Assembly (NCBI GenBank): GCA_963573315.1
Contig: OY752150.1
Coordinates: 868,001 to 932,000, forward strand
Direction: 5' to 3'
DNA length: 64,000 nt
DNA from: Entomortierella parvispora
Taxonomy: Eukaryota; Mortierellomycota; Mortierellomycetes; Mortierellales; Mortierellaceae
The position numbers were made by a program, and so were the translations under genes. The notes under the pieces were generated by a model, which had not been told where the DNA came from, did no database searches, and saw nothing but the letters and a program-made list of their open reading frames with translations. This document shows, piece after piece, positions 1-12,216 of the stretch (position 1 is the first letter of the stretch; each line of letters opens with the position of its first letter).

Positions 1-102
1 TGATCCGTGGCGATGTCAGCTGCAATTGCTGTTGCGATCCAACCTACAAACATTCTACAAACGCGTCGAGATTATCTTCTAATCGTCCTTGTATCTATAT
101 AG
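1..102 (+). other. 3' part of a catalase intron
   Basis: Non-coding run ending in ATATAG at 97-102, with a CTAAT branch-point-like motif near 78-83. The exon that follows is catalase with a split first codon, so this is a phase-2 intron whose donor lies outside the window or within its first bases. Confidence 0.7.
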
Positions 103-1156
103 CCGCGACCCTATCAAGTTCCCCGACTTCATCCACACCCAGAAGCGTAACCCCCAGACCAACTGCGGTGACCCCGATGCTTTCTGGGACTTCATCTCCC
201 TCGTTCCCGAGACTCTCCACCAGGTCTCGATCCTTTTCTCCAACCGCGGTACTCCCGATGGTTACCGCCACATGCACGGCTTCTCCTCCCACACCCTGAA
301 GCTCGTTAACGAGGCCGGTGAGTCTCACTTTGTCAAGTGGCACTTCAAGTGCGACCAGGGCATCAAGAACTTCAAGGCCGCCGAGGCCGCCAAGCTCGCC
401 TCGTCCAACCCCGACTATGCCACCGCCGATCTCTTCAACGCCATTGCCAAGGGTGACTTCCCCTCCTGGTCTGTCCATGTCCAGGTCATGAACCCCAAGG
501 ATGCCGCCACCTACCGCTGGAACCCCTTCGATGTCACCAAGGTCTGGTCCCAGAAGGACTACCCCTTGATCCCCGTCGGAAAGATGGTCCTTAACCGCAA
601 CCCCGACAACTACTTTGCCGAGGTTGAGCAGGCCGCTTTCTCTCCTTCGCACATGGTTCCCGGCATTGAGGCCTCGACTGATCGCATGTTGCAGGGACGT
701 CTCTTCTCCTACCCCGATACCCACCGTCACCGCCTCGGCACCAACTACCAGCAGATCCCCATCAACGTTGCCTACAACGCCCGCATTGCCAACCAGCAGC
801 GCGATGGTGCCATGTCCATCAACGGTAACGGTGGCTCTGCCCCCAACTACGAGCCCAACTCGTTCGGAGGTGCCAAGCAGACTGCTGTCGCTAACACCTA
901 CTCTTCTTTCGAGCTGAACGCCATTGCTGCTCGTCACATCATCCAGTTGTCGGACGAGGACTTTGTCCAGCCCGGTAACTTGTACCGCTTGATGAGCGCC
1001 GAGGAGAAGTCTGACCTCATTGACAACATGGCTGGCCACTTGAAGAACGCCAAGACCTTCCTCCAGGAGCGCCAGGTCGGACACATCAAGCGTGCTGACA
1101 AGGAGTGGGGTGCTCGTTTGGAGGCCAAGCTTAAGGCTCTCCAGTCCAAGGCCTAA
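103..1156 (+). CDS. Catalase, C-terminal exon (5' partial)
   Basis: Monofunctional haem catalase, which breaks hydrogen peroxide into water and oxygen. The window enters the gene in an intron. The exon begins after the acceptor at 101-102 with the last base of a split codon (probably Ile), then RDPIKFPDFIHTQKR. Visible family features are the HMHGFSSHTLKLV block and the proximal haem signature RLFSYPDTHRHRLGTNYQQ, whose Tyr is the expected iron ligand. The distal His and the N-terminal arm lie upstream of the window. The protein stops at TAA 1154-1156 without the flavodoxin-like domain of large-subunit catalases. The C-terminus is SKA, which resembles a peroxisomal PTS1 (yeast Cta1 ends SKF) but is not canonical. 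Third codon positions are strongly C/G-rich, as in highly expressed genes. An AAATAAA-like poly(A) signal follows near 1219. Family call certain; peroxisomal location inferred. Confidence 0.97.
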
Positions 1157-2634
1157 ACTCTCTCGTCTTGTTATAATTCTAAACAAATATTCCCGTTCAA
1201 CTACTTGTTCATATTGCAAATAAAAAAGCCCCCGTTGGCAACGACCAGCCAATGTCACCAAAATGAGCTTCTTCTAGATAATTGTAATCGTAAGAATTAA
1301 TAACACGATGGAAGTCCGAGTTCGCGGGTACGCATTCAGTGCAGGCCGAGGTATTCCCAGAGATCAAACAGTTTGCAAAAAAGAGGGACAGACAGTGAGG
1401 TCATTTGGCCCATTGGATGGTTCTATCGTACGCCCAAGTCAGACAAGTGACCTGACAGGACATGGCATCGATAATCCACTACATGCAGCAGTGCCGAAGG
1501 CGTAGCAAAGAGTCGAAAGACTCGAGGGAGAGTGAGAGGGACGCAAGCAGCAGCAAGGACACGAGAGGACCAAGCCACCGGCCGATTTTTTTTTTTGCGG
1601 ACTTGACCCAAAGCTTAAAATTTTTCTCATTGGTCTGTGTCTGGCTGTAAGTAGGTGTGTGGTCTCCCTGCCTCCGCCTCTCTCCCCGCCTTCCCCCTCC
1701 CTTTCCCCTCCGCCCGGTGAGCAACCAACCAACTGACTGGCACCACTGCTTGCCTGCCTGCTTATCTTCCTCCCTCCTTCTCATTTCGAATCCTTTTCTA
1801 TCCTTTTCAATCTTCAACTTTTCGCTTTCTCTTCCCCCACCCTCCCACCAGCCACTCCCATCCCCGCTTTGCATCTCTGCTGCAAACCCTCCAATCCGTT
1901 TTTGTTCGCGCACTTCCTTGTCCCGAACAGATCCAATCTTGACACACCCTCAGCGCCGCTGTGCGATTATATGCGACCTCCCTTGAAATCCAATGAAAAA
2001 ATCTGATCCCTCTAGTAGTAATTTCAATATACTTCACCTCTCCACTTCCCGACGAGCCGCTGCCGGAGACTCTGCACACTTCCTCGTCACCTTCCTGACC
2101 GAATTCTACTCGACATCTTGCTTGGATGATCCCTAATTTGAGCTACACCCAACCATCACTTTTCATTTAAAACACTTCTTTGTTTTTTCACCTTTTTTTT
2201 CCCTTTGACTTCGCCCTTCACCTTCCTTCCTTCCTTGCCCTCCGCTCCACCGTCTTTTTTTCTTTTTCTGCTCAAGCAAAGCGTTTTCTTTTTTATATAT
2301 TGTCACCAGGCAAGTATTTGAGCAGCCGGCGTGTGATGTGTGAACTGCCTGATCAGGTTCGAAGAAAAGAGGCCAGAAGACCGATATCTAACCCCAGCCC
2401 TCTTTCTCCTCTCCTCCTCTTCTATCTTGCGCCCTGCCCCATCGACTCTTTGTCATGGACCATTGTCGTTGCGGACACACTTTGACCGACCTTCGGCCTT
2501 TCGACTGTTGTTATCTCTCCCCACACAGACCGTTGACAATCTCATCTTGACCAATTTTCCACACCTTATTTTTCACCTCCGATATCGCACTATTCCCTCA
2601 TCATCATCATCACACACCACAAACAACAACAAAA
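1157..2634. other. Intergenic region and pyrimidine-rich leader
   Basis: The first ~100 bases are the catalase 3' UTR. From about 1590 the plus strand becomes strongly C/T-rich, with repeated CTTCC and CTCCC runs up to the phosphatase start at 2635. This resembles the core promoter and 5' UTR of other genes here. Open frames in it are low-complexity and show no protein family; I see no gene. Confidence 0.6.
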
Positions 2635-3921
2635 ATGAGCACCATTTCCGCCAACAACGCTGCTCAGCACACGCCTGTCAGCATGTTCCGCTCTGTGTCT
2701 GCCGAGTCCTCCGGCTCCTCGGCTGCCATCAACCCTTCGACGGCCGCTCGACTTCAGCGTCTCCCCACGCCTCCGCGCAGCCCCGGTCTGGTGCCTCTCG
2801 GTCGTCAGTTGACCCTGATCGAGCCTCCCATGACCAAGGGTGTTCGATTCCTCATCCTCGACTGCCCCACGGATTCCACCCTTCCCTTCTATCTGACCGA
2901 GCTTAAGCGCAACAATGTCACGGACGTTGTTCGATGCTGCGAGCCTACCTACCGTGCCGAGACTCTCCAGAACGATGGTATTACTGTTCACGACTGGCCC
3001 TTCCGCGATGGCGCTGTGGTATGTTCTTTTCCGACCCTATTTTTAAAAACAAAGAAGAAAAAAAAAGACCGGAACATGGAGCCGCCGACACATGGACTGA
3101 AAGGGGGCGGCGGAGAAACATCTCACTCCAAGAAAACAAGGGAGAATATCCCGGGATGTTTGCAAAGATTTCCTTGCATGTGCCCAATGAAAGTCTGGAC
3201 CAGGGAAATGAATGCACAGCCCTTTAGGCTTTTCTTTGGACAACAAAGGAGGCGCAGGACAACAACAGTTTTTGCGACAACGGGCAGAGACATGCAGGAG
3301 AAAGGGACCGGGGTTGCACAGGATCAGTGAGGCACGGACTGGGAAACCCAAAAAAAGCCAGGAACTTGTCAACGGAGGCGCAGAGATTGGAATCCCCTTT
3401 AGGCTCTACAGCAATAGGAAAACGGAATGAAGCCGGCTGCGGCAAAGTGTTGTTGTTGGGTCGTCCTTTCATCTTTTTTTTCGTAGGCTGACCTTGTTCG
3501 ACTCTTTGTCCTCTAGCCCCCTGTGAACATTATCAAGAACTGGTTGCAGTTGGTTGACACCCGTCTCATTCGTCGCCGCAGTGGATCGCCTTCGGCCAGT
3601 GAGGAGGAGGAGGACGGTCCTGCTGCGCCTACAATCGCTGTCCACTGTGTGGCAGGATTGGGCCGTGCACCAATCCTGGTAGCCATTGCCATGATTGAAT
3701 TGGGCATGGCGAACTTGGATACTGTCGAATTTATCCGTCGTCGTCGCCGTGGCTGCTTCAACAGTAACCAGATCCAGTACATTGATGGATACAAGCGCGG
3801 CAAAATCCTCAAGCACGCCTTGGGAAGTGGATCGGCGTTAGCGGGCTCTGGATCCAGCGTGGCCTCTGGAGCCTCAGGATTGAAGAACGGACTGAGCAAG
3901 ATGTTCCGCCTGAAGGCTTGA
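2635..3921 (+). CDS. PRL/PTP4A-type protein tyrosine phosphatase
   Basis: Cysteine-based phosphatase resembling phosphatases of regenerating liver. Exons are 2635-3018 and 3517-3921 (262 aa), phase 0, with a 498-nt intron. The disordered N-terminal ~60 residues are followed by the catalytic core. The WPFRDG loop supplies the presumed general acid D125, followed across the splice by a PPVNIIKNWL helix. The P-loop is HCVAGLGRAP, with C172 as nucleophile and R178 binding phosphate; CVAGLGR is the PRL form of CX5R. An acidic Ser/Glu-rich insert (about 150-162) lies between acid loop and P-loop. Animal PRLs end in a prenylated CAAX box; this one ends FRLKA with no Cys, so membrane attachment by prenylation is not expected. 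Start chosen because CAAAAATGAGC is the first ATG of the open frame. A poly(A)-like AATAAA occurs near 4297. Confidence 0.93.
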
Positions 3922-5923
3922 CTTGACGTAGTTGCACACTTTTTGCTGATGTCATTGTCGACAAAAGTGCAGTTTTACAAAATGAAAGACCTTGGAAAAG
4001 GAGGAACGAGACAACGACAGCGACGTTACACACAGACGGCGTTATTATTCCCATCATTATTTCTATCATTATATTTATTTTTATTATCATGGACCGGAGC
4101 GCTGGCTTGGTATTCGAATGACGACGGCCTTGGGGAGGTGTCATGGAGATGACGACACGAATATAGATGTAGAAAGGCCAAAGCATGTGGCGATTGGATG
4201 ACGCCAGTAGGACAAAAGCAACTGCAAGGACGACGATGGCGATGGCTGGTCTCACTGAGATCAACTAGCCCCGCTTCTTTGCAGATGTGTGATATCAATA
4301 AACATGTACTCAGTCTAGACTATTTTCTTACATGTCCTGCATCAACATACAAAAACGAATCCTCCCAAGGACTATGCAAAAGAAATGACCTTGCAGATCT
4401 GACTAGATATCCTCTTCCCCTCCTCGCTCTTGACCTTTTTCTTTTATTAGCCAACTCTGTCTAGCAGACAACGTCTTGCCTCAGCACAAGCACTGGTAGG
4501 AGCAACTTGAGTGACCTCTGAATATTGGTCCAGCAAGCGGAAGCTCTGTCAGCCAAAGTGTGCGAGTAGGCTGACACATGGGAACACACCTCTGAACAGG
4601 TTTAGAATGAGTTCAGTTGCAAGAGCCTACCTTCTCCACTGTCCACTATTGGCATCAAAAGATTTCATAACTCTACAGCGGTGGCGTCAGTTGATGGTCA
4701 TTATCGCAACCCGGCTCTTGTGTAAGAGATGTGCATTTTTCTCGGGGCTGTGTGTCTGTGGCACTGCTGTTCCTGGTTTGAGGGCCGTGTATCCGAGGCG
4801 TGGAGACAGGCTTACGAAGGTAAGGAGGAAGATTACGAGAAATACTGCGGGTAAAAAGCAGATAAGCTATTGTCGCCCAAAGTGGTATGGGTGGTTTAAG
4901 GAACATGGAAGTTACTGCAGCAAAGGCGGTAATACGGTCAAGGGGATGGAGCACAACCAATGTTCATCTTTCTTTCAGTGCCTCCACATTCCTTCGCCTC
5001 AGAGATCAATTACCCGAGAGAGAGGTCAGCCACAGGCAACAGGTTCGAACCAGATGTGCCTCGTGGGCAGGGCAGTGCCTTTATCATATTACCCGTCATG
5101 GCGTGGTAGATAAAGTCGGGGGGTCAAAGAGACAGGCAAACGCGGGTTTGGCCATGGATGACACTTTCTTTTAGTACGTGTTGTGTTCACAAGGCCACAA
5201 GGACAAGGTTCTTTTAGCCGTTTTTCTGTTGTTGGATGACACAGAGGGCTGGGAAACAGAGTAACAGAGAGTGATAGAGCCATTCTCGCGTGCCGAAGAC
5301 GCCATTTCTCGTCTCAGTTCTTATTCTCCCATCTGTTGTTCTCCCCAAGCGCCCTATTTTCCTTCGGAGTAAGAAAGAAGGCAAGAAAAAAGAAGAATGA
5401 GATTGTTTGCAATTGCTTCTTCGTCTCAGATCCCACAACAGCGATTTTTCCGATCCAAAACAAGCAAGCAAGTTGCGCAGAGGGAGGTGAGGAAGGAAGG
5501 TTTGGAGGAAAGGAGGACACCGAGAGGGCGCGTGCGACGCTGACAGTCAGCCAGCCAATGCTTTTTTTGTCTGTCGTGTTGTTGTCTAAAACTTGTTTTG
5601 GCTTCGTCCGCGGACAGGACGTTGGACAGATAAGAGCAAAAGAAGAACTCAAAGGCGAACCACTCACCGCCCTTTCTCGTTCCCTCGGTCGGGCTTGCGT
5701 GATTTGCGCATCAACAGACGCGACCAAGACCAACCGCTTCCCGGTATAAAACTGTCCGGCCCTCTGACCTTTTTTTTCTGTGGTCTCTTCTCCCGTCACT
5801 TCCCCTCTCAAAAGTCGCCCCGTAACTCTCCCTTTTTTATTTTTTCTTCCTTCTTTTTTTGTCTCTTTCTCTCCCTCTCTCGCCTTCTGCAGATCTTCTT
5901 TTTGGAGTGACCATCTACACACA
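3922..5923. other. Intergenic region, no convincing gene
   Basis: Holds the phosphatase 3' UTR (to about 4310) and, from about 5300, the C/T-rich leader of the OPT transporter. Between 4460 and 5120 there is a 200-codon open frame on plus (4511-5113, GTG start, basic and Cys-rich) and a 95-codon frame on minus (4673-4960) with a short hydrophobic stretch. Neither shows a recognised family, and they overlap, so neither is called. Confidence 0.5.
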
Positions 5924-8450
5924 ATGAAGGAAGAGTACGAGTCCGCAAAACTTGAAGGGCGGCAACAGCAGGCCCCACATCATATCCCCGGTGACTCTTC
6001 GCAGCAAGACCTTCCTCACTTCACTGTAAGATATCCAAAGGACATTCATTTCTGAAAACTACGAAGCGTCCTCTAACACCCAAAAATCCTCCGTTTTCTT
6101 TGTATGTCTGTAGTGGCGAGCGGTCATTGTGGGCATCTTCATCGGCACCTTGCTCTGCTTCACCAACATGTATTTTGGACTCCAGACCGGTTGGATCTCA
6201 ATGATGTCTCTTCAGTCTTCCCTGCTCGGCTTTGCCCTCTTCAAGGCCGCCAAGAAATATCTCAAGATCCCCTTTGGACCCGCTGAAAACATTGTCCTTC
6301 AATCGGTAGCAGTTGCCACAGGAACCATGCCCTTGGCCGCCGGATTCGTCGGTATTATCCCAGCCCTGCAGATGCTAGACATCAAAGATAATCCAGCCAC
6401 CAGCTTCCATCCAGGGGGGCCCTTGTTCCTCTCTGCTGGCCAAATGATTCTCTGGAGTTTGGCCATTGCTTTCTTTGGTGTTTTCATTGCTGTCCCCTTG
6501 AGAACCCAGGTCGTCATCAAGGAGAAGTTGCCTTTCCCCTCCGGTACGGCCACAGCCCAGATGATTGGAGTGTTGCACAATGTCCCCTTGGTCACTCGTG
6601 GACCCGTGCGTAAGGTGCAGTCGAATGATTCGGACTCCTCCCATGGCTCGGATGAAGGATTGCGCAAGCGCAGAGTTTTTACTTCAGAAGGCGACGAGGA
6701 ACAGGCTCTGGATGCAGCACCAGCAGCAGAAACCAAGTCACATGTTCCTCACACAACGTCCTCTCCATCGCATCCTTTGGACGAATTCCCACCTCAACAA
6801 CCTCTCGGCCAGATTGCACCCGCAGACTATGTCGGCAGAAATGATCTTGAGCCCCAGGAAAAGGACCCTCATGCTAAAGATACGGTGGAAATCAGAGGCG
6901 AGAACGGTGAACGCTTTACCCTCAATCAGGATTTTGTCCAGGAAGAGAACTGGCGTCTGAACATGTGGGCGTTGGGACTCTCGTTCACCGCCTCGGCCAT
7001 CTACACGATTTTGCAGTATTTCTTCCCCGTGGTGTCTACGGTTCCAATCTTTGACTGGCTCTCGGGCATGACGGTCTCTGTCGCCAGTACTTGGCAATGG
7101 TACTTGACTCCTTCTCTCAGTTATGTTGGTCAGGGAGTCATCATGGGTTTCCCCACCACGGCTTCGATGCTCCTTGGATGTGTGGTCGGATGGGGCATCC
7201 TTTCGCCTATTGTCACCAACAAGAAATGGGTTACAGGATCCGTTGGAAACTCGACCACTGGTGCTCGTGGATGGATTCTCTGGATTTCGCTCGGAGTCAT
7301 GATCGCTGAAGCTGTGGTATCCCTACTGGGAGTCATTGTCCTTTCCTTGATTGCACATCACCGACGCAGCGTTCGTAACAAGCGTCGTGCGGAACGTCGC
7401 GCTGCCTTGGAGGCCTCTGCTGCCCAAACTGGCGCCGAGATTGATGTCTTCAGTGAGCAAGATGAGGATGAGGAAGAGGAGGATGCGCCTATCGATCAGT
7501 TGGTTCCCTTGAAGCTTTGGGTCTGTGGATTGCTCTTGTCCTCTGCGCTGTGCTTGCTCTTGATCTGGGTCGTTTTCAGACACGAGAACATGCCTGTGTA
7601 CGCCACCTTGTTGGCCGTGGTCCTGGGATGCTTGCTTTCGGTTTTGGGAGTCCGTGCTCTTGGATCGACAGATTTGAACCCTGTCAGTGGTATCGGTAAA
7701 GTCTCTCAGTTTGTCTTTGCTGGAGTTGTTCCCGGAGGTATCGTCGCCAATTTGATTGCAGGAGGCATCGCTGAGGCTGGAGCTCAACAAGCAGGCGATT
7801 TGATGCAGGATCTCAAGACGGGTCATTTGTTGGGTGCTTCCCCAAAGGCTCAGTTTTATGGACAGTTGATCGGATCCGTCGCTTCCGTGTTTATCTCGAC
7901 CGGTGTCTACAAGCTGTACTCGCACGCGTATCAATTGCCCGGTCCTCAGTTTGCAGTCCCCACTGCTAAGGTCTGGTTGGATCTCGCTCATTTGGTGAAC
8001 GGTCATTCGTTGCCTTACAACACTACCCCTTTCATCTGGTCGTTTGCGCTATTCTTTGGCCTTTTGACTTTGATCACGGTGGTTTATTCAGATGTGGCTT
8101 TCCTAAAGTCCCGCAGTCGCAACGGATCCACTCGTGGTCGTCCTCGTTGGGTGGGCTGGATTCCCTCTGGTATCGCGTTTGCCATTGGAATGTACAACCT
8201 GCCCAACTTTACACTGGCGCGTTTTGTGGGAGGTGTGGTTTCGCTCTGGTGGGATTGGCATTGCAAGAGATACGCAAACCACCCTTCAGCCAAATATGCC
8301 AAGCTCGGCAGAGTCTTCATCATCATTGTGGCATCGGGCTTTGTGCTTGGTGAAGGAACGTTCTCGATCGTGAACTTGATCCTCAAGACAGCCAACATCC
8401 ATTCGACGTCATGCGTTGGATGCTATCCCGGTGCTTGCAGCTGTAATTAG
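5924..8450 (+). CDS. OPT-family oligopeptide/metal-chelate transporter
   Basis: Polytopic proton-coupled transporter of the oligopeptide transporter superfamily, expected at the plasma membrane or an organelle. Exons are 5924-6025 and 6114-8450 (812 aa), phase 0, joined across an 88-nt intron. A 34-residue cytosolic tail precedes WRAVIVGIFIGTLLCFTNMY and FGLQTGWISMMSLQ, the characteristic first OPT membrane segment. About 14-16 hydrophobic segments follow, with NPVSGIGKVSQFVFAGVVPG and GHLLGASPKAQFYGQLIGS in the C-terminal half as in fungal OPT and yellow-stripe-like members. Two long charged cytosolic loops (about 165-280 and 450-500) are rich in Ser, Glu and Asp. Substrate cannot be read from sequence: peptides, glutathione conjugates or metal chelates are all possible. 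Confidence 0.95.
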
Positions 8451-8757
8451 GATGTCTTTTTTTCTCAACTGCTGCCTTGCTGTACTTAGTTTACAGCAGC
8501 GGTGGAAAGCAGTTGAGATTGTAGCATTTTTTTTTTGTATCTACCCACTACCTATATCGTAATATACCACCACCACAATGATCTCTCAAATGGAACATGG
8601 GCATGGGGACAGGGAATGGATGTGGAAAAAGTGGGTCACCTGGACACAAACAAAGGAGTTCCTTTTTTTTGCTTTCTTGTTTTCCTCTTTCCATGATAGC
8701 CCCTCACTCCACTGAACTCTTCTCCTCATCATCATCACACAACTCCTTTGAAAAAGA
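8451..8757. other. Compact intergenic region
   Basis: 307 bp between OPT and phosphatidylserine decarboxylase, both on plus. It holds the OPT 3' UTR with a T-run near 8529 and the short C/T-rich leader of the next gene (about 8650-8757). No further gene is visible. Confidence 0.6.
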
Positions 8758-10511
8758 ATGGAAGGCCAACAGCAGGATCCTCCTCAGCAGGAACAGCAGG
8801 TACAGCAGGAACAGCCAAGCATGGAGGAACAGGGTCAAATTCCATCTCCCGGACATACCTTTACCTCCTCGACAGAAAAACACATCTTGGACTTGGCTCA
8901 TTCGCTTCGGACGACCGTTTCCAATTCTGCTGAACTGTGTAAGATGAACTACTAGAACATCACCCTCTATCGCAGTTGACTCTATCACTGTATCAAAGAA
9001 GAAAATGAAATGGGTAGAAGAGGAGGAAGAAGCATGAGAAGGTACCGTGGGAAATCCTGAAAGGAAGATTGACTCCTTTTGGCTAACGACTCGCTGTTTG
9101 ATAGTTGGTGGCGGCATTTTGACAGACGCCAACCACCCATTCTGGTACCCAAATATCCACCCTGTTCACTGGGTGCATGGGGTCTATACCCAGCATCATT
9201 ATGGCAACTATGTTATTTCGGACCGCCAGGTATAAAGAAGGGGCTGAGCGAGGAAAAACTCTTTAATGCATCTCTTAATCCTCAAGTTTCTAACATGACG
9301 GAATAGACCTCGGCCACTGTGTGGGAGGACATGCCAGTCTACACCCGCATTGGCATGCACCTACTCTTTGCCACGATGATAGATCGTAAATGTATGTACT
9401 CTCACTAGCTTGTTCATTTTTACGATCCTGTCAGGCCAAAGATTCATGTTCCTCATACTCCCTTTTTTTTCTTCTTCTCGTCGTACAGTGCTGGAAACGC
9501 ACAGATTGCAACATCTGTTTTCTGAGGAATCCTTGAATCAAGGAAAACATTTTGACGCGCCAGAGTCGGTGTCGTACATTCCTCACTTTATCAAGACCTA
9601 CAAGATAGACCTCACCGAGCTGTTGGTCGAGGACTTGACACAGTACGAATGCTTTAATGCATTCTTTTTCCGAAAACTCAAGGACGGAGCGCGCGATATC
9701 GCCGAAAGAGATAATCCGGTAAAACGAATTGAACGTGTTCGACTACGTATGTGGCAAAGTTAGAAGAACAAGAAACAAGATCTGGCCTTTTAATACATGT
9801 TTTTTTTTGACTGTAGGATATCATCTCGTCGGCCGCCGATTGTCGACTCTGCGTCTTTGACTCGATCACTGCAGCGACCCAGATTTGGATCAAAGGACAG
9901 GCTTTTACCCTGGAAAACTTGCTTCAGGACCAGGGACTGGCGCAGGCCTTTGATGGAGGATCAATTGCCATCTTTCGATTAGCGCCTCAGGACTACCACC
10001 GTTTTCATAGTCCTGTCCAGGGCTCCGTGGCCAGAGAACCGGTCAAGATTGGAGGCACTTATTTCACTGTGAATCCGATGGCCGTGAATGAGAACTTGAA
10101 TGTCTTTACAGAGAATGTCCGCGTGGTGAACGTGATTAACCTAGAACAAGGACAGCAGGGAGCGAGAAACGAAGCCTTTGATCAAGCTGTTCTTGTGGCA
10201 GTCGGCGCCTTGTTGGGTAAAAAAAAACATCCGTCTTTCTCAAGTCTTTTTACTTTGTACTTTCTTCACTCATGCAAGTTTCTTTTTTTTTTCCTCTAGT
10301 GGGATCGATCCAGTTGACTGGCGCAAAGGACGTTGGAAACACGTTCAAGAAGGGGGATGAGCTTGGATACTTTGCATATGGTGGCTCCACCTGCATTTTG
10401 TTGTTCAAAAAAGGTGCTGTGCAGTTTGACAGTGATCTCTTGGAACACTCTCAACAGGGCGTCGAGACCCTTGTCCGCACAGGCGAGCACATCGGAGAAG
10501 TGCGTCATTGA
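8758..10511 (+). CDS. Phosphatidylserine decarboxylase proenzyme
   Basis: Converts phosphatidylserine to phosphatidylethanolamine with a self-generated pyruvoyl group. Six exons: 8758-8938, 9105-9229, 9307-9391, 9489-9718, 9817-10216, 10300-10511 (410 aa); all phases match. The N-terminal 40 residues are Gln/Glu-rich. Diagnostic blocks are the linked helices around KTYKIDLTELLVEDL and FNAFFFRKLKDGARDIAE, then SAADCRLCVFD, and near the C-terminus GDELGYFAYGGSTCILLF. GGST at 368-371 is the self-cleavage site, with S370 becoming the pyruvoyl residue; GGST replaces the LGST of the bacterial and mitochondrial type. No mitochondrial presequence or C2 domain is evident, so this looks like a soluble or endomembrane fungal form. 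The next gene converges on it. Confidence 0.95.
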
Positions 10512-10644
10512 AATGAGTAAAGAAATAAAGTATACGCGCGAATGCCTTATCCACCCATGACTCATGATACCAGACGTCAGACGTCAGATGCCATAGAGGT
10601 TTGTTGGGAACTGCTGTTTTATTGAGAACAAGACTCACTTCCTA

Positions 10645-11965
10645 TTAGATGTCAACCACCGATCCCAACTGCATCGCCTCTGCCTTGTCCAGAACCAACG
10701 CCGTGATGGCCACATCCTGGGCAGCAATTCCCACGCTCTTGAAGATGGAGACGTCTCTGACAGTCGACACGGACTTTGACACTCCCGTCGTGATAGGTGA
10801 AGGGTGCTGTGCCACGGATGACGATGTCCAAGGTAGACTCTTAAACTCCAAGGGAACCTGCTGCAGAACCAACGTACCCTGTTCGTCAAAGAGTCGACCG
10901 AGCTCCGACAAGATGCCGTCATAACCCGACTCCTCCCTGGCCAAAATCAACTCTCCAGCTTCTTCTTCGCATTCTCTTCTCGCATCGACCAGGGTGAAAG
11001 CGCGCCGGATCAAAGTCTGATCGACCTCGTGCATCTCAGGCTTGAACGAACCCACCATGTTGATATGGGCGCCTGGCTGAACCCAATCGCCGTTGAACAA
11101 CGCCTCCTTTGAATTGGTGCAGGTGCAAATGATATCGGCCGACGACACGATCTGTTCAAGAGTTGGTGCACGTTGCTGTTGGGTTAAAGAATTGGCGGTT
11201 GTCGCTGTTGTCGTCATCGCCCTGGGTGAGGATTCTCCTGTGCTGATACTAAAAGCCCAAAGATCGACTTGTTGATTATACTTTGGGGCCAATTCCTGGA
11301 TCAACTCCTGAGCTCGAGGGAGGGTTCTGTTGCAGACAACCACGGTTCTGATCTGGGGCAGGACATGGATCAATAGCTGAATGTGGGCCTTGGCCTGGGC
11401 TCCAGATCCAAAAACGACCAGGGCCAAATCTTTGTTCCCACCATCGACCTGACTGTTGCCCCCCTTGTTGCTGTTGCTGTTGCGTTTGGCGCTAAAGATG
11501 GCCCGTGTAGCAAGGGCTGACCCAGCTGCTGTCCTAATGGCAGTCAAGAGTCGAGCATTGACCAGTCCTCGAGGCTCTCCTGTTTCATTATCCATGACCA
11601 AGGTGACGCCTGGCAAGCCATTCTTGGAGTCCTTTGTGGGAACAGAGACGACCTTGATGACAGAAGTTTGGGTATCGATGCGGGAAGGCATGATCAACGT
11701 CGTATGATTGTCGGTCTGGAGCGTTGACCGCTGGGGTGTCTGGGTCTGGTTTGCGCTACAAATGTTCGCAAAGATGGCAGGGGGGATCAACAGAGAGGAA
11801 GAGAGGATTGAGAATACCATCATGCAGAGCACAGAAATCATCGAGACCCGTCTTTTACCTGTACGAGTGGAAGGCTCTTGCTTGGCTGGCGAGAATGTCT
11901 TCAGTGTCAAGGGCGTTGAGGACGGCAGCGACCTGGTTGAGAGAGAGGGTGCGGACTGGAGGCAT
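10645..11965 (-). CDS. Ornithine cyclodeaminase / mu-crystallin family protein
   Basis: NAD(P)-dependent Rossmann enzyme of the ornithine cyclodeaminase/mu-crystallin family; substrate unknown. Exons on minus: 11965-11859 and 11755-10645 (405 aa), intron 103 nt, split Ser codon. The start MPPVRTLSLNQVAAVL is a typical family N-terminus. KVVSVPTKDSKNGLPGVT and ETGEPRGLVNARLLTAIRT form the substrate side; LALVVFGSGAQAKAHIQ is the nucleotide-binding glycine loop. A 20-residue Thr/Gln-rich insert follows the second Rossmann strand. DVAITALVLDKA closes the domain. Longer open frame upstream of the acceptor at 11756 is intron read-through, because the splice gives the expected N-terminus. The gene is divergent from the GST-like gene, with starts 251 bp apart. 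Confidence 0.9.
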
Positions 11966-12216
11966 GTGGATGGCGTGGCGATGGCGGAGGGAGTGGAGGA
12001 GTGGAGAGAGTGAAGGAAGAAGAACCAAGAAGAGACATTTTTCTGGAGAGAGACAAAGGCGCATCCACCGCTGCAGCATTTGCGATCGCGCCGCCTCCTC
12101 GCAGGGACGCACCGTTCTTTGTCTTCTTTGTCTTCTTCTGAAAGTCGGATGCTCAAAGTGCCCTTCATCTCCTCGACTCGACCCATCCCTTCTCTCTCAT
12201 TCCCTAATCAGTCGCC
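11966..12216. promoter_or_regulatory. Shared promoter of OCD-like and GST-like genes
   Basis: Only 250 bp separate two divergent start codons, so both promoters must lie here or overlap. The minus-strand side is C/T-rich when read towards the OCD-like gene. No specific operator can be named. Confidence 0.55.

Noticed and set aside
95-1261. 388-codon open frame antisense to catalase
   Set aside because: It is a shadow of the C/G-ending codon bias of catalase; its product is Gly/Val/Leu-rich with no family, while the plus strand is clearly catalase.
1439-2079. Several overlapping minus-strand frames in the phosphatase leader
   Set aside because: All arise from the C/T-rich leader and encode Arg/Glu/Gly-rich low-complexity products.
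5030-5070. GGTTCGAACC looking like a tRNA B box
   Set aside because: No matching acceptor, D or anticodon stems could be drawn around it on either strand.
11756-12186. Long N-terminal extension of the OCD-like frame
   Set aside because: The extension is low-complexity and crosses a clear intron; splicing from 11859 to 11755 yields the expected family N-terminus.
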